A stretch of 64,000 bases of DNA from Dipodascopsis uninucleata var. uninucleata (taxonomy: Eukaryota; Ascomycota; Lipomycetes; Lipomycetales; Lipomycetaceae), in assembly GCA_030568195.1 (NCBI GenBank), contig JAJLTO010000014.1, positions 186,001-250,000 of the forward strand, given 5' to 3'. The notes under the pieces are model-generated. The model was not told where the DNA came from, searched no databases, and was given only the letters and a program-made list of their open reading frames with translations. This document shows, one piece after another, positions 44,600 to 56,518 of the stretch. The translations under genes and the position numbers were made by a program. The first letter of the stretch is position 1. Every line of letters begins with the position of its first letter.

Positions 44600-45995
44600 C
44601 TTTGTAAGGCAGTGTTTGTCTAGAGTCTTATAAATGGAATTTGCAGTTTCTATGGTGAAAAATAGTGTAAGAATGTCCGGTTGAGTAATTGCCCTTTCTT
44701 CTAAAGCCGAAAAGCAACGGAATTTATCAACCAATCCACAAAAAAACACAAAAAAGGATCACTTTCTAATAAAAATATCGCAAGATATCTATATATTAGA
44801 AAGACTGTTAAGTTAACGGAATCCCGTGTTTTATGTGCTGTGTCTATAAAATATAAGGATAGATGTGAGAAAATCAGGTAAAAGAAAATGAAAGGAAATT
44901 AATGCCTTCATGGAAGTGGGAAGCGAAAAAATTTAGGGAAGAAAATAAGCCTTCTTGCTTGCTGAGCGAATGGGCAGCACCCTCTTTGTAGAGAATCTAA
45001 CTAACATTGACATTTAGTTATGATTACTCATCGGATAGTGTTTATCAATCTCGATTGGTACGTAAATGTCAGTATTCTATACGTATATTTAAAAACGTAG
45101 CCTGCGACTATCCGCTGGCGTAATCGGAACAAATCGGGTGATGACCATGCTACCCAAAATCGGTCCTCTTTCGTGAAAACCTTTAGAGATCTTAATGCTG
45201 ACGACCCAAAAAAACCAACATTATATAACAGATTAGCATACCTTCTATTGGTATCCGAGAATGATGACTATTAATGTTATCGTTATTATTAAAATATTAT
45301 GTAATAGAGATAGAGCAGTAAAATTCCAATAGCATATCAGTCGCCCGGTGACTGTAGGTAGGATCTACTGCGGGATAGACGCTACACTACGAATTATAAA
45401 ATGTCCATTTCTAAATACAGTTAAAACACATTCATCCCGTGTACCTTGTTCGTTGATTTGAAGAGGAAAGACCCCCACAAAAAAAATTGCAACACCTGCG
45501 ATTCCAATATAGTCTCCTATTATTGTACTAAGCAGGCCCATAAGAGCTTAACTAGTGTTGATCGAACGGGGAACTGTGTTTTCTCCCAGGTATGGTCGCA
45601 ACTCATAAATTGTGATACAGTTAGCTCCTAAGAGCTGTTATGTCAATTAAGTAAATATATCATTATCTTTGGTAGGTTACTCAATAACTGAATATCATCG
45701 ATTATACATAATTCAGACAAGTTTAACAGTTATGGAACTTTAAGTTACGGGTGACTAAAGATAATCGCTCTGTACGTACTAGAACTATTCGTAGAACAGT
45801 AGACATCATACTAGATGAGAGTGTACATATAATTCATATCAGTTCTCGATTTTTCTGCAAATTTAAAAATTAGAATATAGAGTAGATCATATATAAGTAA
45901 AAATAAGAGTCAAGGCTGACTATGATCGATAGTCATAGAGTAGCTAACCAACAAGTTTGATACCTGAAAAATAAAAAATACAAAAAGATAGCCAG

Positions 45996-46022
45996 TATAT
46001 ATATATATATATATATATATTA
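45996..46022. repeat. (TA)n microsatellite
   Basis: Thirteen consecutive TA units followed by a further A-rich flank. Confidence 0.92.
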
Positions 46023-46452
46023 ACACACTCGTTTATATATTATGTGTGCAGCGTAATGTGTACGCACCTAACAGAAGATGATTATGATAACAGCTCAAGT
46101 CGAAAAATATATTCATAAATAATAGGACGACAGGACGTCGAACCAGAGGGTAAATCTATCTAGCGGATACCAATCGCTCAAAGGCGGTATGAAATCTTCT
46201 CAAGCGACCTGTTAAAGCCCATAGTATTAATCTAGTTCCAAAACAAGACCATCACCATGATACAAGGAATGAATAATGAAAATCAATGAAATTTGCAATA
46301 AAACACGCATAAGAAAATATGTAAAGACAGAATATATATATCAAAATTAGAAAAGACCAGATAAACGGAAATCATCGTATAACAAAACGTAAGTTCTGAC
46401 AATATCGCCATCTTCTGCTCAGCCACGAAACATCCATGTGCCGAAGCATGTA

Positions 46453-46476
46453 TAATAATAATAATAATAATAATAA
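46453..46476. repeat. (TAA)8 microsatellite
   Basis: Eight consecutive TAA units followed by TACTACTAATAA, in the 3' flank of the PUF gene. Confidence 0.9.
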
Positions 46477-46852
46477 TACTACTAATAAGTTATATCTAAG
46501 AGTTATAAACGTATAGATATAAAAAATTATATAGATTAACACATATAGGTTGGAATGTGAATAGTGATCCAAAAACATAACATTCCTTGCATCAATTGAT
46601 ATCATGTATAAATAAATAAATATGTAATATAGATATATATGTACTGCACAAAATATAAGACCCAGAAATTTAGTAGTAATATAATATATGAGAAACTAAT
46701 CGAGTGACGATAAACAAAAGATACTTAGAAACAAAAACAACTATATACTAGGATCTTTTTTCGGGGAGAAATGCCATTCACTTATCTTTCATTTTTTTAG
46801 AGCCTTAGGGGCTTGCCATCCCAACTTTTCAACTTCGGTTAAAGCTAATGAA

Positions 46853-49800
46853 CTAATATCTTCTATTATTTGCAGTAGCGCCATTGCTATAAGACTGACT
46901 AGGATACATTTGCTGGGCCATCATTCCATACTGGCTAGTTGAAATGGGTACTGCCGGATAATTCAATGGTGATCCTACGGGACTCTCAGGAATCATGCCT
47001 TCATAGCGATAGTGCTGATCTGATGGAGATGCTCGGAATTGGGAATAATCCGGAGGAGGTGACGTAGTTACTGCATATGGACTGAAGTATGGCGAAACGA
47101 CGGGAGGTGGTGACTGATTCACTCGCAGAGACTGTTGTAACATAGCCTGCTGATACAACGCAGCTTGCCCAAGCTGGGGAGAGATCTGAGCGTAATGATT
47201 GTGAGCCTGTTGCATCTGCTGAGGGGACTGTTGGTACTGCTTAGCTTGATTTTGAGATTCAACCGACAATCCAAGATGGTCCATTTGCATAGCTAGATAG
47301 TTAAGCGATGTCGGATCCTGTCTGGCTGCACTAATATAAGGACTTTCATAAGAATTTGGATCGTATCCCGGACTACCGTACATCGGAATTTGCTGCATTT
47401 GCATTTGCTGCTGCTGTATTGGGAAGTCTCTCACATGACTTGCTCTCTGATGATGGTGACTGCCATTCATGTTGTTATTTCCTTGAGAGTGATGGTGATG
47501 GTGTTGCGACTGGCTCATCTTTCCAGAAACTGATCCTACGCCTGATACACCATAAGTACCATTATTTGATCGGGCAGATAATCCAACTTCATCCATTAAT
47601 CGACGATATCCTTGTGAAGGATGAACTTTAAGCTTAACAAGAACATTGCGTACTGTAGCAATAGCTCGTTGTCTGATATCACTCTCTAAGAAAGGAGTCG
47701 TGATGATTTTAAATATAACGGCGGGTCCGTGAGTACTATCACTAAGAATCTCTTCAAGAACACTCTCATCAGGGTTTAGAACCAATGCGTCAAAAATTGC
47801 ACGTCTTGCTTCTGGCTCTGCCCGATAATTGACCACTTTTAATACTGTCAAAGAGGCCAGCTTGTGAGTACATAATGGTACTAGATGCGGTATTAATCTT
47901 GGTGCGAGTATTCTATGTCTGTTTGGAAGAGTACAGGTATCCAGGAACCACGTGAGTAAAAGAGCACCATTTGCATTCGTAGCAAGCTGAACCGTGTGAA
48001 GGGTGATTGCTGCAGCCAAAACGCGTTGTTGCTCCTTGCTTGCATAATGACTTTCGAGGCAAGCCCGCATTGCACGAGCGCCGAAACGACCTTGAGCAAT
48101 ATCCCAGAATCTAGAAAGCATTGTCTCAAATATGAAATCGTTGAAAGGAGACCCAAATCTAAGACAACACTGCAAGACGTAGTTTCCAAATTGATCCAAA
48201 AAAAGATGAACGGTATAAGGCCTCAGGCTATCAGCAATGATCTGCATTTGTTCAGGCGTATGGGCGACATCAATGACTTTTTGAGCGGCCCAAGTCCCAT
48301 TCTTGTGAATACCTAGTTGAGATAAATAAGGCGAAAGTTTGACAAGCATGCGCGTCTTGATGTCTTCAGAACAGTAATCAAATAGTTTCTGCACAACAGT
48401 ATTACCAAGATAATCACTAGCTAATTCTGCAATTTCATCCAACATGTCAATAGCTACAGCCTCAATCTCTTGCACAGTATAACTTCCATTATCTATACGC
48501 TTCCTTATTTCTCGCAATTTTGGTGCATCGTGGACCCTATTTGGATTTGGATCTGGAAGTGGGGGCATCTCTTCAACGAAACTAGTGAAAGTTAAAGCAG
48601 CAGTCAAGTTATTCCTTATACTTTCGATTTCCTCTGAATCAGCACCATATTCTTTAACGATATCAAGGATATCGTACTGAAGTTCAGCTAGAGTCTTAGT
48701 TGGAATAGATACAGCACTCTCTAGCTTAGATGTGTCCTTAACAGTGTATGAGATATCAGCATTTTCAGCTTCCGATGCTGTAGAGTTAGCTGTGTTTGGA
48801 ACACTAGAACTTTGGGAGGGAGATGGACTCATTACTTTCGCAAATCCGATGCGTAGAGACCCATTGCTCATATCGTAACCATTAAGAGCAGCTCTAGCCT
48901 GAATCGCAGATTCAATGGAAGCATAATTAACGAAAGCACAAGAGTTATTTGACAAGATCCTTGTAGATTCCACAACACCATACTGACTAAAAAGCGCAGT
49001 TAAAGATGCAATAGTAGCCGATTGAGGAATATTTCCTAACCATAAAGAACGAGTAGGGCCGATAGACTTGTCATCTAACGAAGTCACTATGTTACTCTCA
49101 TCAGCAGTCGCGATATCATCCTTCATTGGCATTCCTGTGGATGGAGATGAGCTCGAATATTCTAATTGTGAAGGGGTATGCGCAAATGACTTAATTCTTG
49201 CTTGTAATTCCGGGCCACCAAAAGTTCTAGATCGCGGCCTTACATTTGAAGGAATACGCGAAATGCCAAACGCACCCAAAGAATCCATTTCATGCTGTTC
49301 ATCGGATTCTTCCATTAAGTGTTCTAGAGCTTTGTTTCCAGGACCATCTTCATACTTTTCAGTAGCATTAACTGAGTAAGAGCGTAATCGATTGACGTCT
49401 GTTCTTAGACGATTCATATCTGCTAAGAAGGAAGAATACGATGAAGAATTTCCAGCTGATGAATTAGACATACCAGATTTTGAATTCATGCTAATAGCAT
49501 TTCCAGACTGTATCATATCATGCTGAATATCGGACGACGATTGTGGTATTTTCTGTGAATCTGAAGGTGAAACCATCTGTGGTCGTCGTTCCATGGACAT
49601 GTTGAGATCGCGGTCCTGAACTGAATCAAACGACTGACGAAAGGGTTCAGATGATTGCTTTCCTGACTCTTCAAGACCCAAATAATCAAGCGTTCCAATA
49701 GCAGGAGTAGAGTGGTCTCGAGCTTCTGTAGATGAAGCAGATGATGTCCAAGGGCTAGAAGAAAAAATAGACGATCCAAAAGGTGATGAATATACCGAAC

Positions 49801-51378
49801 GAGATGACGGTAGGTTTAACGAACCCGACCGATATCGAGATGATATACCTCCTGTAGCAGTTGATACTGGACCGGGTGCCGCTGGAGAAGCAGAAGAAGA
49901 GTTTGACGTAGTTGAAGTAAGTGGAATTGACTGCTGCTGTTGGTGCAGTTGTGCTGGTGTGTGAGTTTGAGCATTGAGTGGAATGCTTGAAACAGTGCGG
50001 GAAGGAAAATCCTGCGATCGTTGATGCAGCAAATGCTGTGATTGCTGTTGGTGCTGTGATTGGTGCTGAAATGAGCTGTTATTAGATACTGAGGAGACCA
50101 AAGAGGATGACGGCTTTGATCCAATCAAACTAGGCGCCAGTATATGAGAGGATGCGGAAGTACCAATTGTGGAAGATGACGACAGTCTTGAAGGCATTGT
50201 ACCGGCACGGGCTCTCTGTCTGAACGCCGGACTGAAGGTCGAAGAAGATGAAGACGAATGTGACGAAGCTGGAGGCGAATTAGGGTCAGCCAAAAATGAA
50301 CCTGGAGTCTGGCCAGCGCCTGCAAGATCGGAAGTGGATTGAGACTGCTGGGCGATTTGAACAACTGGCTGAGACTGAGCATCGAAAAGGCCATCACGCT
50401 CTCGCTTTGGAGACGATATAGGACTTATCCAAAAAGACATATCTTGAGCCTGGACTTCCCGAGTTCTATACGGAGGTACAAAATTAGAAGTTAGCAAAAT
50501 CGAAATATATCATTTCAAAGTCCTCTCATGGTCAAGAAATGAAGTCGCAGAATTTCAAAGAGAGAATCGGACGGAAGAAGAGTTACATTCAAATTAGGAA
50601 ATAAAGCAAAATGACACGACAGAGAAGAATCAGACTGCTAAATTACTTCTATTATGAATATTCTTTAGGTTTAAAAACTGATGAGCAGGAAAGGGATAAG
50701 TGAGACCCTCTCAGCTAATAAAAGAAGTTGATTTTTTCATCCGCTCAGGCTCGGCGTCCTCTTATCAAAAAGACACGAATAAAAACGGCGAGCGACCAAA
50801 GTCATTTACATTTCGCTATTTCGAATAAATAGTCTTCCTGATTACCGCTTTGCATAGAAAGAATACGAAAAAAAACCATAAAAAGTATGCTAAAAAATAA
50901 CTTACCTCTTTGAAAAAAATTTGGAATCATAAGTCGAAGGAGAAGCGGAACCCATTCTAACTATATTTAGCGGTGCATTTAATCCAGGTGCTTTAATACC
51001 AGTAGAAAGAGCGTTGATTCCAGAGTCCGGACTCACAGAAAATTTCGATGGAGGAGTTGACGCGAACGAGTAGACTGGTGAATATGGTCGTTCCTCGTTG
51101 AGCGTACCAGTAGATGCAGTAGATGTGGCGTTGATAGTGGTAGCACTCAAGGTGGCACAGGCAGCACCTCTGAGATTGACAGGGAAAGAAGGATTAGAAA
51201 ACGGAATAGATGAAGACAAGGGGTCAATCGATGAATCTAAAGTGAATGAAGACGATTGCCTATGATTTGAAGTCACGGATGGTGAATCTGAGAATGAATG
51301 AGACAATCCGTTAAATTGTTGCGACTGCTGCGTTATTTGAGATTCCGGAATAGACAATGCGTCAGACAAGTTCGACAT
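46853..51378 (-). CDS. JSN1: RRM and PUF-repeat RNA-binding protein, Jsn1/Puf2 type
   Basis: Exon 1 is 51378-50906 and exon 2 is 50465-46853, across a long 440-nt intron (GTAAGT; TGCTAAC; CCGTATAG); 1361 aa. The N-terminal ~600 residues are Ser/Gln/Asn-rich and disordered. An RRM lies at about 625-700 (RSLWLGNIPQSATIASL.., SCAFVNYASIESA). The PUF repeats run from about 800 to 1080 (SDYLGNTVVQKLFDYCS, HKNGTWAAQKVID, DQFGNYVLQCCLRFG, GRFGARAMRACLE, NANGALLLTWFLD). The tail is rich in Gln, His, Pro and Tyr. RRM plus PUF is the Jsn1/Puf2 class, which binds 3' UTRs of mRNAs for membrane or mitochondrial proteins and promotes repression or localisation. Yeast has two such paralogues, so the symbol is approximate. 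Confidence 0.88.
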
Positions 51379-54300
51379 TAGTCGAACAGACCTGATTTTT
51401 TAAATTTTTTGCTTGTTAATTTTCTCCCCTATAATTAGTATCCTGTATTTAATAGCAAGCAAATTTATCTTCTTTGCTTTTTTAAGACAACCTATAGATA
51501 TATGATTTGACTGATACTACTGTCTTGTCATCCAAGTAGGGTGGGAAAAGAGAAAAAAATTGAGAGAGTTTGTCGTTAAAATCGATTACTATTGTGATCG
51601 ATTAAATAGACAACTCTGCTGGAACCAAGTTTTTTGACTGTGGCTACCCGTGCTATGTACCGTACGCGAAAGTAAAATCGTACAATTACTCAACCAATAT
51701 AAGTAGCCGTTAGGTTCCTACTGCGTCGTGGCGGTTTAGAAACTAAATGCTGTAGAAATGAAGACTAGTGATCTTCCGTATGGGGTGCTCAGAATTTAGA
51801 GTACACGTTCTCATAGAAGACAGTCGCACGTAGCAAAACAAAAAGTTCGTGCACAGATGCGATTAAAAATCTTTGCTTTCGGCAGTTTTCAAGCCAAATG
51901 AATAGTAGATCAAGATTATGAAAGATTGCAAACAATTGATTCGTGAAAGAGCGGAAAAATGAGAGTGGATGATTATATGATCAATAATTCCAACTCCTCT
52001 GAGTTGAGGTATATACTAAATATGTAAACCTATGTATGTTTATATAGCTTAACAACGCCTAAGATTGAGCGTAAGATAAAAAAGGGAAGAGATGATCTCA
52101 GATTAGAAACTACTAGTAGAAATGGACACAGAAATAAAATACAAGTAGTGATAGTAGTGAGAAATGGTCGGCAATATGAAATTAAACAAAATGAAAATTA
52201 GCGAGAAAAGAAAAGGCTTCCCCTCGGGACTCTAGAAAGAAAAAGTAGAAAACAAGGAAATTGGAATAACTAGAGGTGGAGAGCTACTCTAGTAAAAAGC
52301 AGTCTCTTCAAAAACAGATCGCGCAGTTAGAGATACAGAAGGGAAATTTTAACTACGAGTATGTGGATTCTACTATACAACAATTTTGAGTCCACAACGG
52401 GAACTGACGTTTGTAATGCATGAAAATGAAGTATCAGAATATTTTATTCGAGGGGACAACCAGGCCGGCAAGGAAACTTCAGATTAGGTCGACATTTAGT
52501 TGCTGAATAAATGGATCCCAAGAAAAGAAATATGGTGGGAATGGCGGAAGTATACGCAACACCGGCAAAAAGCCTAAAATTAATACGCAAAAGGATATTA
52601 TTACAAGAATAGTAACATACGCAATACACATCTCACATTCACATCTGAAGAGGAAATAATAGTATCAAATACAATATTACTCGTACCACTCACTATCTTC
52701 CAATTTAGATATTTGGAAGATGTCAGAATATCGAGACTGCAAAACTGGCAAGGTGTGCACTTTTTAGTAACGCTTTGTAATCTTCATACTACTAGCGGCT
52801 GGCTTACTGCGGAGATGTCCACCGATGCTGACAAAAGAGGCTTTTCAAAGTCTATAACGCGAAGGATTCCTTCACTATCCACTCGACACTGTCTGTGAGT
52901 GGCAATTAACTGGCACCACTCAAATGCTAAACAATATATGGTAAAACTTCTCTTGTCTTCACTTCTAAGTTGCTGAGCGTAGCATCGCATTACATTGAGT
53001 TAGCAATCATTAGATACGGTGCATGCTGATATCTGAGCTGCAGTAGAAAGAATATCGTAGATCCGATCTAGCCGTCGCTAGACCCTGTGTTAAATATGTA
53101 GCTTTACAGCGTCCAGTCCCTTGCTACGAAACAGGGACTTTTGGGGAAAAGCCTGATAGGTCATGGTCATGGGTCGCTTAGGTCCTGGGGCTACAGAAAG
53201 AGTTCTGAGCCTTTTTTCCCTTAAATAGAAATTCGCTCTTGCCAGCATGCAGTGCCCCTAGTCGACGCCGCTCATATTTTTTAAATATAGCAAAAACGCA
53301 ATAAAGACAGAGGTTCGCTCTTGCCAGGTTTGAATTACTTACGCCGTAGCAGCACCCAAATGCAAGAACATCCTTTAGCTGAAACCCGTCGTCTTTTTTG
53401 TGCCTTTCTTTCATAGTCACCGACGGTAAGTAATTAAAATAGAGTCCTTTCAGAAAGATTCGCTATAGTAGGATTGCTTATATGATGATCCTTATTAGTA
53501 TACCATGCACAGCAAAACATATTCATCGACTGTGCCTCTTCATATTTAGATAAACCTCTCTAAATACATACTAAATTTGTAATGTACAGCCTACTCAATA
53601 GCTTCTTCGCATTACATTCTACTTAACGAGACCATCAATGCCACTGATTGAGACCAAACCTAGTCTTCTGATAAATTACAACCAATTCAATACATCATCG
53701 TCATCTTCCTACGTAGTGAAAGCCTCCCTCGATCTCCCTTAAACAATACACACAAAACACTAACAGAAAATCGTATTTACGAAATACCAATATATACGAA
53801 CTAAATAAAACACTATATATGGAACATCTACAATTTGAAAAAAAAAACTTCTTAAAACAGATTTTATTGTCTACTCATAAAACAGCAAAGCTTAAACCTA
53901 CTATGCAATAATAATTTGAATACACTCCATATACCAAATGACATATGGAAACCTATGATATTCCTAATCTCAACTGCATAAATCATATCACCAACACAAC
54001 TAAAATGTTGATTGTAAATTACATATTCTTCAACTTCATACCACCAAATTGAGTCCTCAAAAGAGGACGAAAGCAAAAATTATAAAGCCCAGACTACCCG
54101 AAGATAGTTGGCAGCCATAGAATGTTCCGCGCTGTGCAATGCAGACTCCACGGCCGGCTACCGAGAATTTTTGAGCTCCGGTAACGCTTTCAGGTAAGTA
54201 TGAAGAAAAAAAAGAGGAAAAGAAATTCAGAATAAGCGGATGGTGGTCACCTTTTTATATGCTTGGATTCACCCTCTCGCCCCTTTATTAGCCCTAACTC

Positions 54301-54916
54301 TAAAAACCCTAAGTATCACACCAGCACTGCTAATTGGCTGCAATAATATCTAACAAGCCGCAGTTTTAAGCGCTTTGCTGAAGCGCTTGACATTAGTTAC
54401 CCGGATGTACAAACAGAGAGGCATCTCCCAAAATAAACAACTACAGTTGATTTAGTTTTAAGTGAGCCTAGCCTACATCTCATATTAGCAGGTTAACAAG
54501 CATGGATAAGCTGGGTCAGCACATTAGCATTATATTTATAAGATACAATTAAACACAATTACAAATCTTCAGCATAGTGATTGTCGTTATTGGAGTTCAG
54601 ACAGTCTCACTGATATACCTCTAACTAAGATTATCTTGGGATGACGGTCTTGGGCTGGCTAAACACAGTCAAATTTTAATAAGCTGGGCACAGGAGAAGG
54701 AACCATTGTATAAACTGAATCACATAATGTTCAACGTAACATCATATAGCAATATATACCGACGACATTACGGCTGCCTATAAAATTGGGGACGTATAGT
54801 ATACATTACAGCAGTTCTACTGTTTATTAGACCGAGAATTTATTATCTCTTCTGTGCATAGTACTAAATTCAAAAGCAGTGAAAGTTACTACACGCACTC
54901 CGCACCGCAGTCGAGA
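51379..54916. other. 3.5 kb divergent spacer, JSN1-type / SIN1
   Basis: No convincing gene. Seen: a 14-nt direct repeat 82 nt apart (53232-53245 and 53314-53327), a Reb1-type TTACCCGG at 54397-54404, a palindromic AAGCGCTT pair at 54368-54390, and a strong splice-donor-like CAGGTAAGTATG near 54194. The frame at 53178-53420 has no family resemblance. Long 5' regions on both sides may hold UTR exons. Confidence 0.5.
53232..53327. repeat. 14-nt direct repeat pair
   Basis: TTCGCTCTTGCCAG occurs identically at 53232-53245 and 53314-53327, offset by 82 nt. Each copy is preceded by a similar TTAAATA-type segment. It may be the remnant of an approximately 82-nt tandem duplication. Confidence 0.7.
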
Positions 54917-56518
54917 ATGTCGTTGCTAATGAGCAAAGAGTTTATTCTATACAGTATCAGGAGAGATTATCTTGATCGTATGCAAGACGGCCTCGCTGAG
55001 AGAGTGGTGCATATAGACGAGAATCTATATCGACAGGCGTATAATCTTGGAGAGTCATACTCACTGACGACAGATCCGGTAGCACAGTTCGGTGCACAGC
55101 CTTACAGCGCTGTACTACAGTATTCTCCTCCTATACCGAGCTTCGTGGAATCTGACAGATCTGGGAATCAGAATCGTCATCAAATAAGAAGCAACCGCCT
55201 TTCACATGAGAGTGCAAAACGCCATGGCCATAAGGCATCCGACGCAACAAGCACTCGACATAGGCGGCGGAAGAACAGGCGATCCAGAACAAGCCCTCAT
55301 ACAAAGTTTGCAAAGTCTGAAACCGACAGCAATGTATTTTACGATAGTGATTTTGCTGAGAGCGATACAGAGGTTGCATTCGTACTAGACTCCGATGAAA
55401 GTGGCTCATGCAGTACGGAGTTTTCGGATGGTGAAGATGATGCATATGCACAGGGAAGTAGTGGAGGTTTTGACGGAACAGCTCCTGATAACGACAGTAC
55501 TACACCTGAAGATGACGACAACAATGAAGAAATGGAGAAAAATGAAGAAGATAACTATGATGCCAGCACAGCTAATGAAATGGACATTGAAGAGTTGCAG
55601 CGTGCAGCGCGTAAAATTAAATTTTCTAAAATGCCAGCTAGAGAGAAAGATCTCATTCCAGATGTCGACCAAATGCTCTCAACCTATATTCAAACAGCGA
55701 GGGGCAAGAGAAATGGCCAGCGTAGCAAACAGAAGCCAGATAATAGGCGGAATAGCTCGGATACTTGGCAAGACATTGAATCAGAGTCGATCGGTAACAT
55801 CGGACTTGCAGGTAACACGGAAAGTGAAGACGGGAAGAATTATTTGGAATCCTCGTCATTTCGAAGAGGTGGGCCCTATCATAATCTTTGGTCTACAAGG
55901 ATTGCGATGGATGACGACTCTCTTGATGCAGAGGTTAGCCTTCATTCAGATATCAATAACATTGATCCCAACGATGAATCTCTGTTGAGTTCAAGCTATG
56001 TATCGCCGCCTCCGATACCACTTAAGGAGACTGAGATCACTGTTGACGGTAGACGTGAAGCCATGCCTGTGGCATTGCCGCACGTATCTAAGCTAACAGC
56101 ATTGATCCGTATCTCAGAGGCGAAGGCAAAGAATCCCTTTGAAAAGTACACATCGGCTTCTGGCGTTGGTGAATTAAAGCCTTTGAAATTAAAGATCTAT
56201 AGACCAACCTCAGAAACTCCTAAAATTCCGTTTGAGGTTGTAGTCAAGCGGTCTGCAACTGTTGCAGACACTACAGGATATGCTCTTTATCGGTACTGGG
56301 AAGAGAAGCGCAAGCCTGAGCTTGACGAGCGGCAGTGTGACTTGAGCTACTGGACATTGAGAATAGTAGAGGAAGATGGCGAACCAGATCTGGACTTTCC
56401 AGCTCTAGACCGCACACGTATTATATCTGCATTCAGTTTCGATGAGTTTGCGCTCGTTGAAGCCACTCCGAGCCAAGTTTCCGAAAACAAGAGGCTACTA
56501 ATAGCCACGTCTTCATGA
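54917..56518 (+). CDS. AVO1: TORC2 subunit Sin1/Avo1 with CRIM domain, short C terminus
   Basis: A single exon, 533 aa from the ATG at 54917 (MSLLMSKEFILYSIRRDYLD), which matches the conserved Sin1 N terminus; the upstream in-frame start at 54854 is GTG and is discarded. The middle (about 100-260) is basic then very acidic and disordered. The CRIM domain (about 395-515) shows ISEAKAKNPFEKYTSASG, FEVVVKRSATVADTTGYALY, YRYWEEKRKPEL, LRIVEEDGEPDLDFPALDR and FDEFALVEA. CRIM recruits AGC kinases (Ypk/Gad8, Akt) to TORC2 at the plasma membrane. The frame ends 18 residues after CRIM, so the usual Ras-binding-like and PH domains are absent. No continuation was found in the next 1.4 kb. Confidence 0.88.
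   Translation: MSLLMSKEFILYSIRRDYLDRMQDGLAERVVHIDENLYRQAYNLGESYSLTTDPVAQFGAQPYSAVLQYSPPIPSFVESDRSGNQNRHQIRSNRLSHESAKRHGHKASDATSTRHRRRKNRRSRTSPHTKFAKSETDSNVFYDSDFAESDTEVAFVLDSDESGSCSTEFSDGEDDAYAQGSSGGFDGTAPDNDSTTPEDDDNNEEMEKNEEDNYDASTANEMDIEELQRAARKIKFSKMPAREKDLIPDVDQMLSTYIQTARGKRNGQRSKQKPDNRRNSSDTWQDIESESIGNIGLAGNTESEDGKNYLESSSFRRGGPYHNLWSTRIAMDDDSLDAEVSLHSDINNIDPNDESLLSSSYVSPPPIPLKETEITVDGRREAMPVALPHVSKLTALIRISEAKAKNPFEKYTSASGVGELKPLKLKIYRPTSETPKIPFEVVVKRSATVADTTGYALYRYWEEKRKPELDERQCDLSYWTLRIVEEDGEPDLDFPALDRTRIISAFSFDEFALVEATPSQVSENKRLLIATSS

Larger units (their letters stand above)
44600..46852. other. 2.25 kb spacer upstream of PDA1 and downstream of the JSN1-type gene
   Basis: No gene is seen. 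It includes the PDA1 promoter side (44600 to about 45200), an AT dinucleotide repeat, a TAA repeat and the AT-rich 3' flank of the PUF gene. The short frame at 45446-45631 starts at a non-ATG codon and has no family resemblance. Confidence 0.55.

Noticed and set aside
46135-46215. Possible tRNA on the minus strand (GGTTCGAC core)
   Set aside because: The flanks do not form a T-stem and no matching A-box or acceptor stem is present.
53178-53420. 80-codon minus-strand frame
   Set aside because: No recognisable domain, contains the direct repeat, and flanks lack gene signals.
54290-54322. Telomere-like CCCTAA units
   Set aside because: Only two scattered CCCTAA occurrences, not a tandem array.
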